This document shows positions 25,348 through 37,020 of a DNA stretch of 64,000 bases, in pieces (position 1 is the stretch's first letter; each line of letters opens with the position of its first letter). The position numbers and the translations under genes were made by a program. This DNA is from Antitrichia curtipendula (Eukaryota > Streptophyta > Bryopsida > Hypnales > Leucodontaceae): contig OX579638.1 of assembly GCA_951230915.1 (NCBI GenBank), forward strand, positions 31,100,322 to 31,164,321, read 5' to 3'. The notes beneath the pieces were generated by a model, which was not told where the DNA came from, searched no databases, and worked only from the letters and a program-made list of their open reading frames with translations.

Positions 25348-28195
25348 TTATTCCCACTTGGGGATGCAAGTTCCAGAGCCGTCTGCCGTGAAGCCTTCGC
25401 TACAGCCGCAGTTGTACCCTACCGGAGAGTGCGGATCGGAGTAGCACTTCGCCTCGGAATCGCCCTGCGTTTTGCACGTATCGTCCAAATCACATCCAGC
25501 ATCTTCGCATTCGGTCAATGCACAGATGAAGGGCAACGCCACATCGCAGCTCAAGTCGTTGAGCATGAAGGGAAGCTTCTCCGGGTTACGAGCCTGCTCC
25601 CAAGACTCGTACTTAATAGTCAGACAGCCTTCATACCCTCCCAAGTTGTTAGGCTCCCCGTCGTTCCAGAAAGTCTGGTTGAACTCAATGCAAGGAGCGA
25701 GAGGGTAGTTCCAACCCTTGGTGGGGGGAGTGATCGTGTAGGGTCTCCGGCCTCCCAAGTAGCAGCCCAGACCCAGAGGGTTAACATGGTCACTGAAAAT
25801 AGTCTCATTCGACTTGTAACACATACGCCCAAGGTCCTTGAGCTCGGCCCAATTGGCAACGGCGGCCAAGTGTCCATCTGATTGTCCACGGCAGTAAAAC
25901 TCAGCATCCACCCACTTCTTTGGCTCCTTGACCAACATGAAGCATGTTCCTGATTTGTGCCCAGGCTTGTATCCAGGAGGGCAAGCAGCAGGAGGAGGAG
26001 GTGGAGACACGACTGGAGGAGGGGGTGAGAGGACGGGAGGAGGCGGTGACAGGACTGGTGGAGGAGGTGACAGTACGGGAGGAGGAGGAGACAATACTGG
26101 AGGAGGAGGAGAGGGTGTAGGAGTAGGAGGAGAGGGTGTAGGAGTAGGAGGAGAGGGTGTAGGAGTAGGAGGAGAGGGTGTAGGAGTAGGAGGAGTAGGA
26201 GTAGGATTGCCAGGAGGTGAGTAGAATGCAGCGCATGTCGCGGAGTCCTTCTGGCCAGAAGAGCCAGGCACACAGTTACCTCTGAGTGAGAGGATATCCC
26301 CAAGTGCAGAGCATGAAGAGTCGACTCCAGTGAAGTAATTGTCGTCCAGTACAACAGAGCTCAAATTACTGAGTCCACAAAGCTCAGCTGTCACTTTTCC
26401 ACTGAGCTTGTTCTTTGCCATAGCGAAAACTTCCAAGTCCCTCATGTTCTTGATGTTGTCCGGGATCCCTCCAGTGATGCGGTTGTCACTGTAGTCGAAG
26501 AGATTGACCAACTTCAAGCTGCCTATTTCCTCTGGAAGTCCTCCATGGAATTTGTTGTTCGAGGCCACGATCTCCTGCAACGTTCCACCCAATCGGCCGA
26601 TGGACTTGGGGATGTCGCCATCGAAGTTATTGTTGGCGAGCACCATCGCTGAAGTTTTAGCATCTCCAAAAGTATCCGGAAGCTCACCCTCGAAGTTGCA
26701 GTTGTTCACGAAGATCGCATCCAGAGGCTTTAAGAAAAGCTCCCTCGGCAACTTGCCGTAAAACTTGTTGAAGCGAATGTCGAGGTAAACCAGGTTGGGA
26801 ATCGCCAGAACTGCTGATGGGAAAGTACCCCCGAACCAGTTGTTGCTGAGATCCAGCTCGAAGAGTGTCTTCAGGTACTTGAAAGACTCCGGAACTGTTC
26901 CACTGAATCGGTTACTGTTCAAATGGAACAAGCCAATCTCCCGAAGCAAACCGAGCTCGGGCACCAGAGTTCCCTTCAAATAAGCATCGTTCAAGTCGAT
27001 GCCAGACACGACCTCAAGGTAGGAGAGATTCGGATCTTCTGGAGGAGAGCAGAACACTCCTTCGTACGCACAGACATCGGTCCCCACCCAGGTCTTGGTG
27101 ACACCTTGAGGGTCATCAGTGATGGCCTTTTTCCATGCCTGCAGAGCTATCCATGCTCTCCATTTGCTCCACGCGGGCGCATGTCGACCCACACCAGGGG
27201 GATGGTGGCCAACACCCGGAGGATGCGGCCCACCAGGAGAGAATCCAGGGCCACCCTCTGTCAACAACACATACGAGAATAATCAATACCGCAAGTTCAC
27301 GCAGCAGATCGATCAGGAAACCTCCAAATCACACATAGCGAAAACCTACTACACAAAACCATCAATTAAAACAAAACAAGAACAAGAACAAGAACAAGGC
27401 ATTGGAAAGAGAGTGTATCTCCACGCTCAGATCTACTACAATAGACGCAGAACAGGGCGTGATTGATGCCCCCTGCGTGCCTATTTAATAAAGGAGCATG
27501 AGGAATATTCCTCTAGATTTTTTAAACTCGATATTCAAAACCCTTGCACAGATATCGAGAATAGCCAATTCATATGCCAATTTCTAATCACATCGCGACG
27601 ATATGCACAGTAACGGATCTCGGAATGCATAATTCAAAGCACATCTGGCTCACATCCATTCCAAAAACTCCGAAGGAGTCTTGAATCTGATCCCAAGAAC
27701 AGTACCAAGAACTCTTCACACACTATCCACAACTTACCAAGCCGACTCTACAACCAAGGTCGTCAGTCCTACATTACTTCCCTCTCTACGTCAACGGGCA
27801 CGTCACGTTATGGTATGGCATCACACACTCTCGACAGCGCATCGACACACAACCGCCCTAATCTTTCCAAAACAACGTTGAAGCTTAACTTCTCATCACG
27901 AATCAGTACACCCAACTATTATCATTCAAATAGCTACAAACGCATAGCGCAGTGAGTCTCCAGAGCACCCGCATTGAGTCCTCTCTATCCACCGCAACAA
28001 ACCTCACCATGCCCACTTCCCAAACACAAAGCGCCAACCTTCACACTCAAAACTTGAAAACCGAACACCAAAGAACGAAAGTCCACACTCTACTTCCAAA
28101 CCCAGTTCGAGATGCAACCACTAAGAGCACTTACCAGTAGCTACAACCACGGACACCAACGCCACCAACACGGTCACCACCAGCAGTGCCTTCAT
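25348..28195 (-). CDS. Leucine-rich-repeat extensin with C-type lectin and EGF-like domains
   Basis: A secreted wall glycoprotein that probably senses or cross-links wall polymers. Exon 1 (28195-28135) encodes MKALLVVTVLVALVSVVVAT, a clear signal peptide; an 877-base GT-AG intron follows, then exon 2 (27257-25348). Phase 1 joins cleanly, giving 656 residues. Order: LRR N-cap with C83/C90, about ten LRRs at roughly 104-345, a Cys cluster (C314, C336, C349, C362), an extensin region at 367-445 with TPTPSPP and SPPPPVL repeats, a C-type lectin fold at 446-599, and a Cys-rich EGF-like module at 604-651. The lectin keeps EPN (555-557, the mannose-type calcium motif), an ND-xx-C motif near 587, and the terminal FIC. 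LRR plus extensin is the known LRX plan; the lectin-EGF tail is not. The frame starting MLLTEGG lacks the signal peptide and begins in the intron. Overlapping Gly-rich and Leu-rich frames are shadows of the proline repeats. Confidence 0.93.
25986..26213 (-). repeat. Extensin-coding tandem repeats
   Basis: Codon-level repeats encode TPTPSPP units followed by SPPPPVL units inside the LRX-lectin gene. The C-rich strand is the coding one. The number of units is likely to vary between alleles. Confidence 0.9.
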
Positions 28196-29034
28196 CGTCG
28201 ACCCCCTCCGAAAGCCGCTGCTCCCTGCGCATGCTTTCGACGGCGCCATGCACCGCACCATCACACCGGGAGAACCCCCTCCACGGCCACTTTCGCAACC
28301 GGGGTTGCTGCACTTTCCTTAAGTCTTCTAAACTACCACCCGGTACAGCAGCGATCTCACGCACCCCACCAATGCAGCTCTCCACTCTGCATCCACCACA
28401 AGCACATCAACATTAACAACACCAATGCAAGCTCCACTCGGGAGCCCCAACAGCTTGATCCCTACCAATGCAAGCTCGACTCTGGATCCCTACTACCCTG
28501 GAAACGGACACCGCGAGAGGGGTGAGCAGGCGTGTGTGAGTGTGTGTACCTGAAGGGAGGCAGTACTAGCGGTCGCGTCTCAGATGCTGTCAGAGAGGAG
28601 AGCTCAGGTGAGAAGGACTGGAGCTTGCCCTTGGCGATGGGAAAAGGAGGAGAAGAGGGCAAGGGCAATGGGAAGGGCAGGAAGGGCGAGCTGCGAGAGG
28701 AGCAGCCAGCAGCGAGCAGCAGCAGCGCGCATGTGGGGCATGCCGGCGCAAGGCGAGGGGGGGAAGACGAGGCGAGACGAGACGAGTAGGGCCAGCCGCG
28801 ACTTGCTGCGAGGCCGCCGAGCGGCCATTACGTGCGGGACGCGCGGCGGGCTTGGAGGACGCGACGGGACCCCTGCGCCCGTCGTCGTCGGCTGAGAAGT
28901 TACTTACCGTAAGAAGTTACCGTCCCACACACCTATTCCGCTTCCGGGCTTCATTACCGCATTTAATAACTAGGCTGACCTTTCTCCGGGCACCCCGCGT
29001 GCCCTATGGCCGTTTCTAACACCAAAAATGGGCC
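28196..29034. promoter_or_regulatory. GC- and CpG-rich 5' flank of the LRX-lectin gene
   Basis: The stretch upstream of the start codon, especially 28480-28900, is markedly GC-rich with many CG dinucleotides. It probably holds the 5' UTR and promoter. A strong donor-like site in the minus direction (ACG-GTAAGT, near 28907) might belong to a 5' UTR intron. I saw no clear TATA box. Open frames here on either strand are by-products of the base composition. Confidence 0.4.
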
Positions 29035-29256
29035 GGGGTGAACTGACCCCTCGCTCGTCCCTGAGGAAAAACCCTGAAATTTTTTATTTGCCACACATTA
29101 TAAAATTTATAAAATTTGAATTCATATTTGCAATCAGGGGCCCCGAATTAGCCCAAGGGCATGATAATTAAAACAAGCACAAAATAGGGGGTCTTTTTTT
29201 TTACATGCATACATGGAGTGACTTAGGCGGGACGAGCGAGGGGGTCAGTTCACCCC
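29035..29256. mobile_element. MITE with GGGGTGAACTGACCCC ends
   Basis: The left end GGGGTGAACTGACCCC-TCGCTCGTCCC is repeated inverted at the right end with one extra C. The arms are about 27 bases and the element about 222 bases, with an AT-rich non-coding interior. No convincing target duplication was seen. Confidence 0.8.
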
Positions 29257-32200
29257 AACCCCAAAATGGTACCAAAATGTGGGTCATTTTATATTGTCCA
29301 TTTTCATTTCTCATGAGCACATGCTACTAAACATCATAGTAAAAAAATTGGAAAGTCTAACACTTCATCAATTTTATTTTGCATTAATGGTAATAATTAT
29401 CGTGGAAGATATTATTTAATATTTTAATATATACAATGGACAATAGCATATTTGAATTAGATAATGTAGTGTTTTTATGTGTTGTGCCTGTTTAAGATGT
29501 GCTACCCCTTGCCAAGTTCTAAGTTTTATTGTAGATTTTTCAATTGTCAAGTTTTTTTTTTCATCTTTGTGGTCATTACTATTGTTTTTATTTTTCACCC
29601 TTAAATTTTCTAATGTTGTTTTCACTTTCCACTCATCCTTTTCTTAATACAAAGATTGTCATTTCTACTTTTCATTCTTGGATTCCTTGTTATTGTTATT
29701 TTTGCCCTTGAGTTCTCCTATTGTCATTTGAAACTTTCATCCTTGTGTTTCTTAATGTCATTTCTACCTTCACTCTTAGAGATCCTATTGTTGTTTCCCT
29801 TTTCATCCTTAGAGGCACTTTTGTTGGTTTCCCTTTTTTTCATGGATGGCATGTGATGGTCATGCATTCATGAAATCAACATAATTCCATGATAAAAATG
29901 TAGGAGAAATCTTGATATTCTATATTTAGACTATATTAATCTAAATTTGATTTCATTGAGATAAATTCACTCTAAAATCGTTAGGGCAACTTTTGGGCAA
30001 AAACTATCCAAAAGATGTCACATTATAGTGCATTGATAGGGGAAAAACAAGGGATTAAACTTAAATTTGGCACGCTAGTAAAATTAATTGTAAATTTATC
30101 TCTGATTGTACATGGGTTGTTAGAGAAAGATTTAACTCAAAATAATACAAAAAGATTACAACACCAAACTCAAGACCAAACTTTATAAGATCCTAATTTT
30201 GGTGCTTTAAGGAGTTTTGTCATGGGTTTTTTTCTAACATCAAATTGTAGCTCTTTGGTCCCTCTTCAAAATTTATGATCAACTCTAATGTAAATTAGAT
30301 CCCATTTTTGCATGGGTGGAACCTAAAATTCCATTTAGGAAGAATGCAATCAACATTGAATAGTGATTTTAAAGGGAAATTATACTAATTAATCGACACT
30401 AAACACTATATAAATATCTGCCTTTGTTGTACATCATGTTTCAAATATTTGCAATTTTCCACATTAAATTCCTTTAATTTTTTGGTCCCCTTAATATCCC
30501 TACTTAGTGTAATTTGATTAGATTACATGCAACAATTGCTCTTTGTACTTTGACTCTTGGAATGAGATCTATTTTTCTTACATTTATATTTTTTATTGTG
30601 TTGGTGATAGCCTAAAATTTAGAAGAAACAGATAAATTTTGTAAAGTTTCACAAAGTGTCACTGCCTATGTTCCTTGACTCTGAAAAAACATAACATTTG
30701 ATTTAGGTAGTTGTTGAGGAAAAAATGGTATCCTTACAAAAGTTTCTTTAGTCTTTTTCAATAACAATTGTCTTTTAGGGGTTAAAAGCCAAAATTACAA
30801 CTCAATTTGTTGTAAACTAAAAACAATAAAAACCTAGTGATTTTTGAAACAATAAAGTAAAAAATGTTTAGAATTTCAAAAGTTGTAATCATAATAAAAA
30901 TGGAGGCAATAATTGAAGTGTGAGTTTATGGTTGATTAAAATTGGATTAAAGTTAATCAAGAAAGGAACTCAAGGACTAAAAATGTTTGATGAATGACTT
31001 TCAAGAAACTGTAAGACTAAATAATGTATGTATTCATCCAAGAGTCTAATTATGATTACATCATTGAGTTATGATTGGATTATGTGTTTTCAGATTTAGA
31101 TTTGTAAGGTTGTCAATAATAACAATTGTCCATTGGATTGTCAAACAATATTTTTCCATATTGTAGAACATATGATTTTTATCAAATTTATTTTGTGCAA
31201 CTTCACCAATGCTATTTCTAAATCATTGCATCATTGAGTTAATTCAAATCATATATTAAGTTATTTTCAATTTATGAAGATAGTTCATCAAAAAAATAAT
31301 ACACTTATACAATGTACTTGACTACATAGATCAAGATTTTGGAAATAGAGTGAAACAAAAAATTTATATTATTATCATTTGTACTAGAGGAAATTTATAA
31401 TCAATTTTTTTGAATATTTTATTTTAAATATTTTAAATATTTTAAAAACATTTTTTTCAAAATACTTTTTTATATGAATTTTCTCCACTTATTTTATAAA
31501 AATTCATAACAAAATCTGAAATTTTTATGATGTAGAACGTACTTGGATTTGAAGGTTGGCATATTTAATTAAAGTTGGGAAAACAAGTTCAACGTATGCT
31601 TTATATGAAATATTATTTCAAGATCCTTTATCTCTATACAAATTTACTTTTTTCCATAGAAACAATTTCCTCAAAATTCCAACATTCATTTTTAGAATTA
31701 TTTTTTGCCTATTATGATCACCATGAATAATAACAAACATGAGCTTTCATCTCTAAAATAAACCTATAAAATTTCACCCATAAATAACGACAAATTGAAG
31801 GATGCAAATAGGATTTTTTTTGAGGTCAACTAAGCTTTCACGGTCATGGGCTCCACCTTTCTAGGAGTAGTCTTGAAAGGACACCAAGGACATTTTGTGC
31901 CCTTTAGATGGTAAACTAGTCTTTGTACATATTGAACAATTCATGATTTTCATATCATTTTTTAAGTGCAACTTTATTGATGCTTCATCCACATCATTGA
32001 ATTGATTTAAAGACATTTTAGTTATTTTTTATTTTTGTATAGGATAGTTAATAAAAAATGATACACTAATAAATTTATTTCAATACTTTGAGCTTTTTTC
32101 CCTTAAAACTTGATTTTGACATTCAATACAATTTTTTTTAAGGGCCCCTTTTAAAAATGTGACGCTCCCAATGTTGGGAATGTTGTAGGGAACATTGTGA

Positions 32201-32440
32201 GACATTTTTAAATATCCTCTCTAAATTTTGTCCATAACTTTTGACTAGAGACTCTAAATTGCAAACGGATTTTTGAAGATGAAATTTAGCTTCATTTGAA
32301 AACTTTTCTAAATTCAAAGTTTTTTGAGAAAAGTTATTCTATTATATCAAAACGGACTCTGAAGTTTGCTAACTCAACAAACCAAATGGAAAAAACTAAT
32401 AAAAACCAAATAAATAAAAACTTTAACCACACATGTGCAT
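29257..32440. other. AT-rich intergenic DNA, with local tandem-like stretch
   Basis: No gene seen. At about 29520-29850 a pyrimidine-rich stretch repeats a degenerate unit of about 45-50 bases (for example TTTCATCCTTG, TTCATCCTTAGAGG). At 30656-30785 there is an internally deleted remnant of a family D element, with TTCCTTGACTCTG and ending CTTTTAGGGG-TTAA. A single arm of the fold-back family lies near 32150-32375. Confidence 0.5.
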
Positions 32441-32640
32441 GTAAGTCATTGCATGGTGGAATGAGCAAGGGCCTTCCCCCACCAAGCAAGGGGTGCAAGG
32501 TTTGAATCCCTTTGGCATCCCTTGGCTTGGAGGTGGCCTAGGTGGCCTATCCGTGTAGTGGCTGTCTAGGTGGCTTGTAGGCATAGCACTTTTAATCCTA
32601 AATTTTGTTGTGGCATTTGCCACGTGGTGGGTGCCAATTG
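32440..32640 (+). mobile_element. Possible tRNA-derived SINE
   Basis: A GGTTTGAATCC motif at 32499-32509 matches the internal B box of tRNA promoters. An A-box-like TGGTGGAATGAG lies at 32454-32465. The unit ends in an A/T-rich tail after 32640. Only one copy is visible here, so the call is tentative; a decayed tRNA gene is the alternative. Confidence 0.3.
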
Positions 32641-34965
32641 ACCGGTGTTGTTAATTTTTTTAATTTTTTTTTGAACTTGTCCAAAATAACAACCAAATTA
32701 ACATTTTTTTGTTTTTAAGTGTCCAAATCAACAGAAAATATATAAATACAATCAACACTTTCTTGTCCATTTTTTGTTGATTAGGACACAAATTTTCTAC
32801 TAGTGGATCACTTCCATTTGTGTTGACGGTTAGGTATAGCAGTTGAGATACTTCGGTGCAAATGTAAGTACTAAATAAGTAACCAAATAGTTCAAGTTAT
32901 GCAATTATACACCTTCTCTGTTCTATATGATTCAACAAGTTTTTTTACAAGTGCAACACATTTGCAACTTGCTTCAATATATGATTTTGTAGGTGATTCT
33001 TTAGGGCCCATACATCTTGTCACTTTTGAAAAACCTAATAAAATGAAGCTTTTTAAGTGTAGTTTTTACTTCACCAATTGGAAATTTTTTATAAACTTCT
33101 TAGAATAAGCAGTTTAGTGAAGTTTGAAGTTTAAAATCACATTCTTAAATATGGAGTGACACAAAAAATTTCTTTAAGTACTTTGGTGTTCTATACTTTA
33201 ATGCGTTTACTTTTTCATTTTTTTATGAAGTACCAAAGTGGTAATATAAAATGTTGTAGTGGTGCTTCAAATTTCAACATTCATCCACATATTGGATAGA
33301 AAATATCACATCAGCACATATTGCATGTACGTATTTCTATTGTTATCCATAATTTGGCGATTCCATCCAAGATTTTTTTTTAACTTGAAGTTATTTTGGC
33401 AAAAAACTTCATGGTTTGTTGTCATTTTTTAGCCAAATTATTTTTTCTGGTACAATTTGGCACTGTAATACAAAAAAATTGCTTCAATTTACTTTTGCTA
33501 TGAAAATTCTAAATATTTTGAATATGATTTGTATTCAATATGATTTTTCTTTTATTCTTCTTTAGAAATTCATAGTAATTTGAAATTTTCACCAAAATTT
33601 TTGAAAATTTGAAGACTAATACGAGACACATGATTTCATCTCTAAGAAACATAGAAACCAACAAAATTCACTCATAAATAGTGAAGAAATGGAGGATACA
33701 AAGTGAGGGACTTTTTCTATCAAGTTCGACTCCATGGTCATGGTCTCCTCCGTCTTTGCGGGGGGGCTACTCCAAGCCAGCTTCCCTGCCAACTCAGCCC
33801 TTTTGACGTGGCCATGGTGTGGGCCAGTCCCTGCCCTCCACGTCCCCCTCTCTTCCCAAGCGCGTGGAATTTGGGGTCCCATACTCCCATTGCCAGCCCA
33901 CCTCCAGCCCCAGCCTGAGTCACGTCCGTTTTTAAATATCCATTCAAATTTACTTTTCGTCCTAATTTTGCCTAACTTAAGTTATCGTCAGTTTTTCCCA
34001 TTCGTCAATTACCGCGCCTGCTCTGAGTCCTCTGACATTCGGAGTTTAGTAAGTTATTACTTTCGAATCAGCGTTCCCGTTCTTCAACGCCTCGATTTCT
34101 GGGCACGTCCCGGCAACTGCTACGTACTTTCGCCTTTTCCTCCCAACTTCAGTTTTTTGATTTTGTATTGACCTTGGGAATGGAGGAGTCGTTGCGAACG
34201 GAAAGGGAACGGTTGGAGTTGGGAAGCAGATGACGGAGGGCTGGGATATAGCTCTGTCATCCGGTCTTGAGGTCTTTTAACTTCACCCGTGGGGAAATAC
34301 ACTATTTACAATCAGGTGTTTTAACTTGGGGAAATTTGAACTCATATGTGGAATATATGACCGTATTTTTCATGTTGTGAGATCACAAAATATAAAATTG
34401 ATGGTCCCCGAGTTTCTATTTTGTGATCCCCGTTTTCAATTGAAAGTAGGGGAGGTTTCTTCAAAATCTCCGTTTCCACCCATTTAACCTTAAATTGACA
34501 CTACCAATAGGTACAAAGTATATGATGGATGACTTTCTCTGTTACTATAGAAGTAGAGCATGCATGTATTGATTCAAAAATTGAAGCATATTTGAGTGAG
34601 TATGTATCACCGAGGTGGCGTCGTTCCAGAATTAAGGTAAACAAGACCACAAGATCAAATAAATTTTAGTCCTGGCCACCACCAAATTGATGTCCTATTA
34701 TTAATTTTTTTTATGCACCCGGCAACTACAGATTTTGTTGGGGGACCTTGAACAACAAACAAACTCTCAAGGTACACTAACTCCAAAAAGAATCCGAGTT
34801 ATTGTTAGTCCATGGTTATTTTTCAAATAAACATTGATTTGTAGAAATAGAGTGCCCTCCTTCTGGAACAAACTTAGAGGTGAGGGGTATTGCAAATGGA
34901 AAAATTAGTTGTAGGGACATGCCACCATGTCACTCCTTTCATTTGAATTTAAGTTACGTGTAGGC
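32641..34965. other. Intergenic DNA with a GC-richer island at 33715-34300
   Basis: The island contains a 145-codon plus frame starting at 33734, whose product is rich in Pro, Phe, Leu and Ser and has no recognisable domain. It could be a remnant exon or UTR. The rest is AT-rich and empty. Confidence 0.4.
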
Positions 34966-35205
34966 TTAACCTTGTAATAGCATAGAGGCCTAAAAGTGTC
35001 TGATAAATGATACTACAAAATCTTTTCTAAGTAGGATAGAAGAATAGATGTTCATCTTTAGAATTTTGTATGGAAAGGGGAGATCTTGCACAATAGTTTT
35101 GACATCCAATGAATGCTTTTATTTTTTTATTTTTTAAGCAAATGATTTACATAGTACCTAGGAGGAGGATTTCCACAATGACCAATCCCGACGTTCTAAG
35201 GTTAA
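34966..35205. mobile_element. Short TTAA-flanked MITE, family E copy 3
   Basis: Begins TTAA-CCTTGTAATAGC and ends GACGTTCTAAGG-TTAA. Shares GATCTTGCACAATAGTTTTG, CCAATGAATGCTTTTA and a GGATTTCCACAATGACC block with copies at 23418 and 44249. More diverged than the other two. Confidence 0.6.
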
Positions 35206-35388
35206 GACAATAGGTCCATAAATTGACCACCCAAGGGCTGGAATTGAATTTGGGGGAGGTGAAACTACTTGAAATATCTTTCAATTAAATCTTCCTTGAA
35301 AGAATAGTGGAATTGGCATCTAACCCAAGTCGTTTTGGAGCTTTGTAGAATCCATTATGAAATTTTAAAGTTGAACCGGCATAGCCAG

Positions 35389-35508
35389 GACTCCCAAACC
35401 GCCCCACCCCCTAAAATGTACATTGTTTGTACATCAGTGAAAGCTATGCAAAAGCTTCATGTACAAATAATGTACATTTTAGGGGGTGGGTTGTTTTGGA
35501 GCCTGTGT
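35389..35508. mobile_element. Near-palindromic mini-MITE
   Basis: The left arm contains CACCCCCTAAAATGTACATT and the right arm its inverse, AATGTACATTTTAGGGGGTG. The centre holds GAAAGCT..AAGCTTC, so the whole 120 bases fold back with almost no loop. Ends are GGACTCCCAAACC on the left and GGTTGTTTTGGAGCC on the right. Confidence 0.75.
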
Positions 35509-35610
35509 GCTTTTTGAACCTCCTACCTTACCCCTGGTTGAGCGAACGGACTCTGAATGAGTCTCATACAGTAAAATCAACTCATCAGTCCAGTTCCTTG
35601 TTGTTTTCCA

Positions 35611-35699
35611 GGGCCACCCCAAGGGACCGTCGGTTTGGACGGAAGGTCTGAAGACCTCCGTCCGTCCGTCTGTCCGTTCGTCCGTCCCCTGGGGTAACG
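35611..35699. repeat. Hairpin with TCCG microsatellite
   Basis: The left arm CCACCCCAAGGGACCGTC pairs with GACGGACCCC-type text at the right (CCGTCCCCTGGGGTAAC). One arm has expanded into a (TCCG)n run near 35660-35690. A T17-like homopolymer follows near 35730. Confidence 0.6.
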
Positions 35700-36537
35700 T
35701 ACTACTGTACAGTAGGTTCGTTGTGTTTTTTTTTTTTTTTTTCTAATAATCTGGATGAGGGGATCAATTATTGGCTCCCAAGGTCTAAATTAGAATAGCA
35801 GCAGGGACGGAGGTTCCTTCGTCTTCTTCCTCTTCGTCTTCCTTTCAGTCGGTTGCCTTGCCTGCCTCTGCCTCTGCCACTGCCACTTCCCCTGCGACTG
35901 CACCTGACCCGATCTTTCATCATGCCAGGCGCGTCAGAAATAGAGTTCAACCCACTTTGCATTGCCACTGGCAGGGATGGGTCGGGGACTCTGTCCAATA
36001 CCTCTCGGCATCCGTTGGGAGGGAGGGGCCATGCTTCCAGGGGATGGAGTGGGAGCAGTGAGGCCAAGTACCAAACCCTAAAAAAAAAGCACACAAGCAA
36101 ACAAGCAAAGATTCAGAGATACTACACCCCTTGCGTTCTTTACTTCAAATAGGTTAAGTTTTCTATTTGGGGTAGTTGTACCTTCTAATGAGAAATAAAG
36201 AAGAAGGAGAAGTTGGTGAGAGAAAAGAGGAGCCAATTCGGAGCCGTTTGGCATGAAGAAGGTATAATGCGATCCTAGCTACTTGGGCTACAATTGAGTT
36301 ATAATTTCTGGCTTGTGATGTTGTAACATGTGGCAGGTTTGTCAAAACATGGTGTCTCAATGGCAGATTTGTTCTACACCGATAAGGAGACTCCCCAATG
36401 CCTTTGGTAAAAGTAGCAAGTTCCAATGTCGGTTAACAATGTTATGTTATGTTGTTGCAAATAATGGACTCTGGAGACAAGTGTTCACTTGTAGAGGAGG
36501 ATCATGTGACAATAATTTTTCAACATGCACGATCTAT
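35700..36537. other. Mixed-composition spacer, no supported gene
   Basis: Contains pyrimidine-rich CCTCTGCCTCTGCCACTG text and overlapping frames on both strands with low-complexity Arg/Gly or Leu/Pro products. Not supported as genes. Confidence 0.4.
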
Positions 36538-36823
36538 AATTAGTCATGTCGATGGTGAGCAAGGGGAATTGCAGTGAACGCAGCGGCACGCGGAGGGCCA
36601 AGGTGGTGATCGGGGTGACAAGGGCACGTGGAAGGTGAAAGGAAGATAAAACATTCACTCGCAAAATCTTCTTCACGTCCATTGTTCACCTTGGGGGGAG
36701 AATAATGGCCATTCTCAATCTTCAAAATAATGGGACCTCCACAAGGCAAAATGAGCCAACAAAAGAAAGACATGTCTCCATTCTCTGAAGATTGAGAATG
36801 GATTAAGAAGGTGTGACTACCCC
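36538..36823. mobile_element. Diverged Stowaway-like MITE
   Basis: The right end GTGACTACCCC-TA matches the right end of 39796-40168. The left end TAGTCATGTCGATGG is a decayed inverse. The interior holds CATTGTTCACC, as in the other copy, and an inverted pair CCATTCTCAATCTTC / GAAGATTGAGAATGG. Confidence 0.5.
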
Positions 36824-36971
36824 TAATATTATCTTGACCCAAAATAAAAAAGATAAAATAATAATTTCAAAATTGGAATTTATTTTTATATCTTTAATAC
36901 ATGGAGAAACAACTAAAGGTAGAATAAGGGGGAGATCATCAAATAGAAGCTACAAAGTTAGGAACCAATGT

Positions 36972-37020
36972 TTAACCCCTAAAGTCCCAATGTCCCCTTG
37001 GAGGACAAAATGGATTAGTA
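36972..37020 (+). mobile_element. Truncated family C end
   Basis: TTAA-CCCCTAAAGTCCCAATG followed by TCCCC..GGACAAAATGGA matches about 45 bases of a family C end. The rest of the element is absent. Confidence 0.6.

Noticed and set aside
25620..26354. 244-codon minus frame rich in Leu, and the plus frame 25928-26224 rich in Gly
   Set aside because: Both are shadow readings of the extensin Pro-repeat region of the LRX-lectin gene.
29656..29856. 66-codon plus frame, hydrophobic
   Set aside because: It comes from a pyrimidine-rich degenerate tandem stretch that gives Phe, Leu and Ser by composition.
33734..34171. 145-codon plus frame in a GC-rich island
   Set aside because: The product is low-complexity without domain features, and frames are open in parallel on both strands.
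35768..36100. 110-codon minus frame rich in Arg and Gly
   Set aside because: It comes from CCTCTGCCACTG-type simple sequence.
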